Of a stretch of 7,275 nucleotides of DNA, positions 1 through 5,694 are shown piece by piece (position 1 is the first letter of the stretch; each line of letters opens with the position of its first letter). The position numbers and the translations under genes are program-made. Below the pieces are notes generated by a model, which saw only the letters and a list, made by a program, of their open reading frames with translations, did not search any database and had not been told where the DNA came from. The stretch is taken from assembly GCA_025350365.1 (NCBI GenBank), contig JANXXY010000349.1:1-7275 (forward strand). Reading direction: 5' to 3'. This stretch comes from Bacteroidales bacterium. Lineage in GTDB: Bacteria > Bacteroidota > Bacteroidia > Bacteroidales > JAAUTT01.

Positions 1-390
1 TGTTATTCCACTATCTTTCAATATCTGCGAAACGCTGTCGCCGCTTGCAAGAATACCCAAAAGGATATGTTCAATAGAAACAAACTGATCGCCAAAGTCT
101 TTTGAAATGGCAATCGCCTTTTGCAATGCCGCATTGGCCGCTGGAGATAAATATTCCTCACCTCCTACAACTTTTGGATATGACTCAATAACTTTGTCGA
201 GGACTTTGGTAAGATTTGAAATATTTATATTTTGCTTGTTCAAAAGAAAAGAAACTACATCCTCCGCTTCGGTCATCAATCCTTTTAAAAGATGACCATT
301 CTCTACCGCCTGATTCTGATGAGCATGAGCCAGAGTTGAAGCTTTTTGAACCGCTTCCTGAGATTTTATCGTAAAATTGTTTAAATTCAT
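1..390 (-). CDS. clpB: ATP-dependent chaperone ClpB, N-terminal part (cut by window edge)
   Basis: ClpB is a cytosolic AAA+ disaggregase that, with DnaK, rescues aggregated proteins after heat stress. Only the first 130 codons are present; the frame runs open through base 1, so the two ATPase modules lie outside the window. What is visible is the double Clp_N repeat domain. The protein begins MNLNNFTIKSQEAVQKA. The first repeat carries the motif AVENGHLLKGLM (about residues 28-39). The second repeat has LSPAANAALQKA followed by VSIEHILLGIL, the typical 'H(I/L)LLG' signature of the substrate-binding N domain. The start is the ATG on the complement of 388-390; no Shine-Dalgarno sequence precedes it, as is usual in Bacteroidota. 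ClpC/ClpA share the N-domain fold, but the opening residues fit ClpB best. The gene is divergent from the aspartyl protease gene at 707. Confidence 0.9.
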   Translation of the reverse strand, partial: MNLNNFTIKSQEAVQKASTLAHAHQNQAVENGHLLKGLMTEAEDVVSFLLNKQNINISNLTKVLDKVIESYPKVVGGEEYLSPAANAALQKAIAISKDFGDQFVSIEHILLGILASGDSVSQILKDSGIT

Positions 391-706
391 AGTTCTAAGT
401 ATTATTAATTTAATACTTCGGTATATTTTTTAAAAATACTGATAATGAGTATTAATTCAAAAACCGAAATTAATTTTAACTAGTTAATCGCCAATTATTT
501 TCAAATTATATCATTTTCAAATTTTCAAATTTAACGAAGTGTTGTAGTTATGATATGAACAAAAGTGTTGCCAATTGTAATATTTAATAAATGTACAGTT
601 TTTATGGCAGTCAAGACCCTTTTTATTCTGCCTTTTTGACATCATAGGGATAATCCTCATCTATGGATCATATAAATGAAGAAAATTTTACCTAACACCC
701 AATACA
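391..706. other. AT-rich divergent intergenic region between clpB and the aspartyl protease gene
   Basis: This 316-base stretch has no convincing gene on either strand. It should hold the promoters for both divergent genes. One TAAATTTG on the minus strand (complement of 526-533) matches the Bacteroidota -7 consensus TAnnTTTG, but the nearest upstream TTG on that strand is 26 bases away instead of about 20, so I do not call a promoter. On the plus strand TTTTTGACA (633-641) could be a -33/-35 element for the gene at 707, without a good downstream partner. A 10-codon ATG-to-stop reading at 663-695 has no sign of being real. The direct repeats at 498-531 are listed separately. Confidence 0.6.
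498..531. repeat. Three direct copies of TTTTCAAATT upstream of clpB
   Basis: The 10-mer TTTTCAAATT occurs exactly at 498-507, 514-523 and 522-531; the last two overlap by two bases, giving spacings of 16 and 8. The cluster lies about 108-141 bases upstream of the clpB start. Regular 8-base phasing could indicate a binding site for a regulator, but the region is so AT-rich that chance or local slippage is possible. Confidence 0.4.
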
Positions 707-1972
707 ATGAAAACAAATTATAAGCAATTTTTATCTATAACAGTTGCTTTAATTATTGGGTGTGCTTATCAGCATGCGGCGGTTGCACAGAAAAATCCCA
801 AACGGATATATATCCAGAATGATAAAAAGAAGAAGATTTCGATAAAATTTAAGTACATCAATAATTTGATCATCATTCCCGTGAGGATTAATAATTCCGA
901 TACACTTAATTTCATACTTGATACAGGAGTAAGCAATACCATTTTACAAAATAACAGTCCTCCAGGACTGAAGCCTTTAAAATATTCCAAAGATTTTGTT
1001 ATAAATGGTTTGGGAGATGGAAAAAGCCTGCTTGCACATCATTCTATTGAAAACGATATAAACATATGTGGCCTGGTAGGAGAGCATCAGGATCTATTGG
1101 TAATAGAAGACAATGAACTAAAGTTGTCTAACTTTCTTGGAATACCCATCCATGGTTTAATTGGCTATGAATTATTCAAAGATCTGATTGTTGAAATTAA
1201 CTACGATCAGCAGGTTGTTACGTTAAATTCCCATAAAAAATACAAATATAAGGGGAATAGTAGCCGGCAGATAACAGTCCCAATGATGATAGAGAGTTCC
1301 AAACCTTATATAAACGCTATCATCACCCAATCTGACAGTTCCGAATTGCCTGTTCGGTTTCTACTGGATCTGGGAGCAAGTTATGCCATGTGGGTAAACA
1401 TGCAGTCGGCACCAACATTTAAATTGCCTGCAAAAAATGCACCGGCCTATCTGGGATTGGGTTTAAGTGGAATAGTGATGGGAAAAATCGGGAGAGTACC
1501 GAAAGTATCAATCGATAAATTTGATTTTACCAATGTATTGGTTTCATTCCCCGATACTATTTCGCTCAGTTATGCATCATATCAGGATAATCGACAAGGA
1601 AGTTTTGGCGCCGAAATGTTGAGCCGTTTTAATCTTATTATCGATTATCGTGGACAAAAACTTACATTAACGCCAAATAGCCACTACAAGCGACCATTCC
1701 GGAGCAATTTGAGTGGTATGGAAGTTTCGGCGGTAATACCGGGACAACCCGTATACATCGTTTCCTATATCCAACAGGTATCGCCAGCCCATAAGGCAGG
1801 ATTAGAAGTTGGTGACAAAATTATTCAAATTAACGGAGAGCAGGTAAGTAATCTTTCCATTTCAGAAATTAACGGGCTTTTTATCCAACGACCGGGTAAA
1901 AAAATCCATATCCGGTTTAACCGTAATGGTGTTGAAAAAAACGCTTCTTTTGTGTTGACAGATGTCTTGTAA
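707..1972 (+). CDS. Exported retropepsin-like aspartyl protease with C-terminal PDZ domain
   Basis: A 421-residue exported protein with two retropepsin-type half-domains and a PDZ domain. The first half has the catalytic motif F-I-L-D72-T-G and ends with the 'GLIGYELF...IVEINY' strand pair (150-166). The second has F-L-L-D221-L-G-A-S and ends with the matching 'FGAEMLSRFNLIIDY' segment (300-314), so both catalytic Asp positions of a single-chain aspartyl protease appear present. The PDZ domain spans about 345-418, with V-S-P-A-H-K-A-G-L-E-V-G-D-K-I-I-Q-I-N-G at 358-377. The N-terminus is a signal sequence; it can be read either as a lipobox (I-I-G-C19) or as a type I cleavage site after A-V-A27. 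Family members are common in Bacteroidota and mostly uncharacterised. It stands alone on its strand, with no operon partner. Proteolytic activity is inferred from motifs only. Confidence 0.85.
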   Translation: MKTNYKQFLSITVALIIGCAYQHAAVAQKNPKRIYIQNDKKKKISIKFKYINNLIIIPVRINNSDTLNFILDTGVSNTILQNNSPPGLKPLKYSKDFVINGLGDGKSLLAHHSIENDINICGLVGEHQDLLVIEDNELKLSNFLGIPIHGLIGYELFKDLIVEINYDQQVVTLNSHKKYKYKGNSSRQITVPMMIESSKPYINAIITQSDSSELPVRFLLDLGASYAMWVNMQSAPTFKLPAKNAPAYLGLGLSGIVMGKIGRVPKVSIDKFDFTNVLVSFPDTISLSYASYQDNRQGSFGAEMLSRFNLIIDYRGQKLTLTPNSHYKRPFRSNLSGMEVSAVIPGQPVYIVSYIQQVSPAHKAGLEVGDKIIQINGEQVSNLSISEINGLFIQRPGKKIHIRFNRNGVEKNASFVLTDVL

Positions 1973-1981
1973 AATTGAGAG

Positions 1982-1998
1982 TTATAAAAAATTTATAA
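1982..1998. terminator. Possible weak bidirectional terminator between convergent genes
   Basis: TTATAAA (1982-1988) and TTTATAA (1992-1998) form a perfect 7-base inverted repeat around AAA. It lies at the convergent junction and overlaps the stop codon of the S9 peptidase gene. The stem contains only A-T pairs, so it would be weak. Its position is the main argument for it. Confidence 0.2.
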
Positions 1999-4117
1999 AA
2001 TAGTCAGTCACTTTCTGCATAAGATGCAATCTGTCACGACCCATAACATTGTGTTCGTGGGTGGGATAGATGAAATAATCGACCTGCTTATTGTTTTTAA
2101 TACAATTCTCAATAAACATCAGGCTATTCTGCCATACCACTGTTGGATCCTGTCCGCCATGAATGATCAGGAGTTTTCCCTTTAACTGATTGGTTTTATC
2201 CAAACAACTTGATTTCGCATAACCATCAGGGTTTTCCTGAGGAGTATCCATATAACGCTCGCCATACATTACTTCGTAGTATTTCCAATCCATAACCGGT
2301 CCGCCTGCCACTCCAACCTTCACTGTTTCGGGATATGTAAGCATAAGTGATGTGGTAATGAAGCCGCCATAACTCCAGCCATGCACCCCAATACGCGTAG
2401 AGTCGGCAAATCCCTGTTTCTTTAAATAATTAATTCCGGACATCTGATCTTTCATCTCTGTCACACCTACTTGCCCATGGATTATGTTTTCGAAATCGCG
2501 CCCACGATTTGCCGAGCCTCTGTTGTCGAGAGTAAAACACACGAACCCTTGCTGTGCCATATATTGCAGCCAAAGTTCAGTTCTGTTACTCCATTGATTA
2601 AGAATAAGCTGCTCGTGAGGCCCTCCATAAACATACACAATTACAGGATATTTTTTCAGAGAATCGAAATTTGAAGGTTTTATTAAACGATAATACAAAG
2701 GAGTTTTACCATCATCGGCAACTAAAGAAGAAATGGAAGTTTCTCCAAGTTGATAATCATTTAATGGATTGCCCGAAGAATATACATTCCGTACAAAACG
2801 TCCGTTAGTTTGCAATAAGTCAGTGTTTCCGGTAACTTTTTGAGATGAATAAGTATCTAAAACAAATTTTCCATCGGAACTTATTTCGCAAGTGTGAACC
2901 CCTGATATGGATGTTATTTGTATTATCTTATCGCTTTTGAGGTTTACCCTGCACAAATGCTTCTCCAATGGATTATTGATATTTGCCTCAAAAAAGATAT
3001 CTCCTGATGAATAATTTATATCAGGAAGATTCGAAACTTCCCATGAGCCTTTGGTTAGCTGTTTCACAAGCGCTCCATTACCATCATACAAGTAGAGGTG
3101 GTTGAATCCATCTCTTCGGCTTTGCCAGATAAACCGGTTTGATTTGTCATCCAGAAAAAACATGGGTTTCAGAGGTTCAACATAATGAGAATCTGTTTCT
3201 TCAAATAATGTTTTTACAAATTTCCCTGACAAGGCATCATATTGGTTCAGCCACATATGATTTTGTTCCCGGTTCAGTACCGCAATAAAAACATTTTTCT
3301 CGTCGGGACTCCAGGATATATTCGTAAGGTAATGATCAAGAGGTTCACCAGTTTCAAGATAAATGATTTTGTTATTTTTGATATCGTAAACTCCAACTTT
3401 AACCTGATGACTTGTCATTCCGGCCATTGGGTATTTAATATTCCGAAGTCTGGCTATACGTGTGGTTACATCAACGAGGGGATAATCAGTCACCATCGTC
3501 TCATCCATCCGGTAAAATGCCAGATAATTCCCTTCAGGCGACCAGAATGTTCCTTTATTAATACCAAACTCATTGCGGTGCACGGCATCTGCATAAGCTA
3601 TTCCTTTACCTCCATCATTGGTAATCCGGACGTTTTTATTGTTAACCGACAGGTATAAATTACTATCGATTGTAAAAGCTAACCGAAAAGATTTTTTGTA
3701 CAAATCGACATTCAAAGCATTTTCAGGCAATGCAACCTGATTAATCGCGGTTTTTTTTAATAAATCAAAAACAGAAAATGTATTGTTATTAGAAATAAGA
3801 AGTTGATTAGTATTTAGCGCTTCATATGTTGGAAAGGAAGTGTAATTAGCATTTAATGCTGCGTTTATTTTTTCGAGGGTTACCAGACAATTTGAGGAAT
3901 TTGTTTTAACATTTACCTGAAGTATTACATTGCCAGACTCATATAGATAATTATCACTTCCCTTTTGCCATTGCAATTGCTTTAAAGACGAAGGACTAAA
4001 TTTTGAAGAGTACCTTAAAAAGATATCCTCCAACATTAAATTTTTTTTCTGCGAAAAAACCAAGTCGGAATTAGCACCAAATAAAGCTATGAAAATCAGT
4101 AATAATAAGTTTCTCAT
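1982..4117 (-). CDS. Exported S9 family peptidase, dipeptidyl peptidase IV-like
   Basis: A 711-residue serine peptidase of the prolyl oligopeptidase clan, subfamily S9B by resemblance, with the usual DPP IV length. Residues 1-22 are a signal peptide (hydrophobic LLLLIFIALFGA, ending ...VFSQ), so it acts in the periplasm or envelope. About 90-455 is the beta-propeller, with F-W-S-P-E-G-N-Y-L-A-F-Y-R-M-D-E at 191-206 and I-S-W-S-P-D at 267-272. The alpha/beta hydrolase domain follows from about 465. It has Y-V-Y-G-G-P (495-500; oxyanion Tyr497), D-N-R-G-S (531-535), nucleophile elbow G-W-S582-Y-G-G, H-G-G-Q-D657 and T-H-E-H689-N. The Ser-Asp-His triad is therefore complete. Such enzymes release N-terminal X-Pro or X-Ala dipeptides and support peptide catabolism. 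The exact specificity is uncertain because the propeller segment aligned with the Glu-Glu motif reads H-R-N-E-F (180-184), with one Glu. The ATG at the complement of 4115-4117 directly starts the signal peptide. Confidence 0.88.
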   Translation of the reverse strand: MRNLLLLIFIALFGANSDLVFSQKKNLMLEDIFLRYSSKFSPSSLKQLQWQKGSDNYLYESGNVILQVNVKTNSSNCLVTLEKINAALNANYTSFPTYEALNTNQLLISNNNTFSVFDLLKKTAINQVALPENALNVDLYKKSFRLAFTIDSNLYLSVNNKNVRITNDGGKGIAYADAVHRNEFGINKGTFWSPEGNYLAFYRMDETMVTDYPLVDVTTRIARLRNIKYPMAGMTSHQVKVGVYDIKNNKIIYLETGEPLDHYLTNISWSPDEKNVFIAVLNREQNHMWLNQYDALSGKFVKTLFEETDSHYVEPLKPMFFLDDKSNRFIWQSRRDGFNHLYLYDGNGALVKQLTKGSWEVSNLPDINYSSGDIFFEANINNPLEKHLCRVNLKSDKIIQITSISGVHTCEISSDGKFVLDTYSSQKVTGNTDLLQTNGRFVRNVYSSGNPLNDYQLGETSISSLVADDGKTPLYYRLIKPSNFDSLKKYPVIVYVYGGPHEQLILNQWSNRTELWLQYMAQQGFVCFTLDNRGSANRGRDFENIIHGQVGVTEMKDQMSGINYLKKQGFADSTRIGVHGWSYGGFITTSLMLTYPETVKVGVAGGPVMDWKYYEVMYGERYMDTPQENPDGYAKSSCLDKTNQLKGKLLIIHGGQDPTVVWQNSLMFIENCIKNNKQVDYFIYPTHEHNVMGRDRLHLMQKVTDYFINFL

Positions 4118-4227
4118 TGTATAAATGTTTTAAAAAAACCGATAAACTCTAAATAAATTTTATAATATTAATCATTTTTTAAAACCTACGATCGCGGTAT
4201 ACGTAATAATGATTGTACTTTTAAAAA
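4118..4227. other. Divergent intergenic region between S9 peptidase and the transporter operon
   Basis: A 110-base AT-rich gap that must contain the upstream signals for both the minus-strand peptidase and the plus-strand three-gene set. No TAnnTTTG-type promoter was found on either strand. It contains one GC-richer island at 4185-4205 with CGATCG (4189-4194) and GTATAC (4197-4202), flanked by TACG and CGTA. This is the only place in the gap that could be read as a regulator site. Confidence 0.35.
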
Positions 4228-5109
4228 ATGAAAATGTTAAAGTATTTAATAATTCTGACTCTACCAGTTTTTTTTATTTCGTGTAATCGGGAAACAAAAA
4301 AACCTGAAGATTCAGCATCTTTGTTTGATTCAGATAGCATTTCAATACGACTAAAATATTCCGATGTGTTATTTGAGGTTCCTTCACCGTATCATACTTC
4401 TTTATGCCTAAAAAATTTAAATATCAGGTTTGATGAGCGACTGTTAAGTTCACAGACTAATATAAAAAACTACACTACCACTTATAACAAAGCAATTGCA
4501 ATTGGTATTTATGGAACAGATATTTGTTATTTAAACCTTTACGATCAGAAAGACTTTGCCTTGAAATATATGGATCGTTTAAACAGATTATTAAACGATA
4601 TGGAAATTCTGCAAGGTTTGGATAAATCGGATATCAAAAAAGTTGAAGAAAATTTAGGAAATAACGACTCAATCATTTATTATTTATCGGCATTATACCA
4701 CAAAGGAGACAAGTATTTATTTGAAAACGACCGCAGCGATATTGGATCGCAAATAATTGCAGGCGGATGGATCGAGAGCATATATATACTTACCCGTTTA
4801 TATCAAAAAAATAATAACGAGAAGATTCTTAATTTAATTTTGTACCAGAGCCAAATTCTTGATAACTTAATAAAATTGTTGGCACCCTATTATGAGAAGT
4901 CAAAAGAATACACCGAATTAGTTGATTCACTAATAAATATTGCCTACGAATTTGATTTAATTGATAATGAAGAACTTAATTTTGAAACAAACACTGATAC
5001 TGCAAAACACCTGACAACGATCAACAATCATTCAAAATTTATTTTAACTGGGTCAAATTTAGATCATCTTTTTAAACTTGTTAACGACATAAGAAATAGA
5101 CTCATATAA
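4228..5109 (+). CDS. Uncharacterised lipoprotein, first gene of the transporter operon
   Basis: A 293-residue predicted lipoprotein of unknown function. The start MKMLKYLIILTLPVFFISC is a lipoprotein signal with F-I-S-C19 as the lipobox. The following N-R-E-T-K-K-P-E-D is a charged stretch compatible with surface or outer-membrane sorting in Bacteroidota, which is inference. The mature part looks mainly alpha-helical. Recognisable blocks are Y-N-K-A-I-A-I-G-I-Y-G-T-D-I-C-Y (86-101), L-F-E-N-D-R (164-169) and A-G-G-W-I-E-S-I-Y (178-186). I recall similar proteins in other Bacteroidota, but no function. An in-frame ATG at 4234 is an alternative start and would shorten the signal by two residues. 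The next gene starts 7 bases after the stop, so cotranscription is likely. A role as an envelope partner of the ABC protein is inferred only from position. Confidence 0.8.
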   Translation: MKMLKYLIILTLPVFFISCNRETKKPEDSASLFDSDSISIRLKYSDVLFEVPSPYHTSLCLKNLNIRFDERLLSSQTNIKNYTTTYNKAIAIGIYGTDICYLNLYDQKDFALKYMDRLNRLLNDMEILQGLDKSDIKKVEENLGNNDSIIYYLSALYHKGDKYLFENDRSDIGSQIIAGGWIESIYILTRLYQKNNNEKILNLILYQSQILDNLIKLLAPYYEKSKEYTELVDSLINIAYEFDLIDNEELNFETNTDTAKHLTTINNHSKFILTGSNLDHLFKLVNDIRNRLI

Positions 5110-5116
5110 TAAATTA

Positions 5117-5680
5117 ATGGAAATTAAAGATATTATCGATAGCATTCAGGTGCCGAAAAACAAGAACCAAGAACCAATAGTCAATAGTCAAGAACCATGG
5201 CTACTTCCGTTAGGGGGTTTAACGTTCTCAATACGCTGGCTAACGAAGTACAAATTACGGCTTTCGATTTTGATCATTTTTCTGAATATCATTTTTTCAA
5301 TGCAAATAATAGGTCAGGATAATCGCTCGGATAATGACTGCCTTGCGCAATTGGAAAAATCGTTTATAACTGACGGTCAGGATCACCAAATAACAATTCA
5401 CAACTCAAAATTTTCACAACTACATGTAATTTTCTATCCTCAATTTACATATCGTGTTGTTATATGTGATAAAAATGAAAAAATTCCTATTGAATTTAAC
5501 CTTACCAAAGAGCATGGCGAAGTTATTTTTAACAATGAAACCACAAAATACAAACGTGAATGGAATTTTAAATTCAGTTCCTTAATGAAAGGAATAATTA
5601 ATATTAAATTAATTTCAAAAGATATTAAAGAGCAAACAATTAAGATTATTATCGCGTACAAAATAACCGATGAGAAATAA
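5117..5680 (+). CDS. Small uncharacterised exported protein, second gene of the operon (start uncertain)
   Basis: 187 codons from the first ATG. Residues 49-62 (LSILIIFLNIIFSM) form a strong hydrophobic segment preceded by K-Y-K-L-R, and followed by Q-I-I-G-Q, so it looks like a signal peptide or signal anchor. The remaining ~120 residues look beta-rich. Conserved-looking blocks are C75-L-A-Q-L-E-K-S-F-I-T-D-G-Q-D-H-Q, F-Y-P-Q-F-T-Y-R-V-V-I-C117, and R-E-W-N-F-K-F-S-S-L-M-K-G-I-I-N-I-K. Two cysteines could form a disulfide after export. I know no function. The first 42 residues are odd: they are encoded by a 7-base tandem repeat plus a palindrome and look like translated noncoding DNA (K-N-K-N-Q-E-P...S-Q-E-P-W). 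Codon 43 is ACG (5243-5245), immediately before K-Y-K-L-R, where an ATG would give an ordinary signal peptide. The mature region is secure; the start is not. It lies 7 bases after the lipoprotein and 14 before the transporter. Confidence 0.75.
   Translation: MEIKDIIDSIQVPKNKNQEPIVNSQEPWLLPLGGLTFSIRWLTKYKLRLSILIIFLNIIFSMQIIGQDNRSDNDCLAQLEKSFITDGQDHQITIHNSKFSQLHVIFYPQFTYRVVICDKNEKIPIEFNLTKEHGEVIFNNETTKYKREWNFKFSSLMKGIINIKLISKDIKEQTIKIIIAYKITDEK
5161..5195 (+). repeat. Heptanucleotide tandem array, five units
   Basis: Five consecutive 7-base units: CAAGAAC (5161), CAAGAAC (5168), CAATAGT (5175), CAATAGT (5182), CAAGAAC (5189), with no base between them. All follow CAA-N-A-N-N. Such heptads are usually intergenic; comparable short tandem heptanucleotide repeats (STRRs) are known in cyanobacteria. 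Here the array is inside the reading frame that opens at 5117. Because 7 is not a multiple of 3, any change of unit number would shift that frame. Confidence 0.85.
5202..5250. repeat. Imperfect inverted repeat (REP-like) abutting the heptad array
   Basis: TACTTCCGTTAG (5202-5213) pairs with CTAACGAAGTA (5240-5250): 11 base pairs with one bulged C at 5207, and a 26-base loop. Within the loop TAACG (5219-5223) could compete for pairing with CGTTA (5208-5212). The segment is visibly richer in GC than the surrounding gene. It begins 6 bases after the last heptad unit, so array and palindrome may be one composite element of about 90 bases (5161-5250). Confidence 0.65.
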
Positions 5681-5694
5681 TATATTCTCAATTT

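Noticed and set aside
526..533. TAAATTTG on the minus strand as a clpB promoter -7 element
   Set aside because: It matches TAnnTTTG, but the nearest upstream TTG is 26 bases away and part of the match comes from the local TTTTCAAATT repeats. It is not strong enough to call.
663..695. 10-codon possible leader peptide before the aspartyl protease gene
   Set aside because: It has no attenuator-type hairpins, no run of regulatory codons and no ribosome site; chance is enough to explain it.
3242..3658. 138-codon plus-strand open frame inside the S9 peptidase gene
   Set aside because: It lies antisense within a well-supported coding region with a complete set of peptidase motifs and shows no protein family features of its own.
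5161..5195. CRISPR-like array
   Set aside because: The units are 7 bases long with no spacers between them; this is a simple tandem repeat.
5197..5322. Alternative 41-codon reading starting at ATG 5197 (begins M-A-T-S-V-R-G-F)
   Set aside because: It is out of frame with the recognisable protein and ends at a stop within the signal-like segment. No family resemblance is seen. It most likely just reflects the repeat element.
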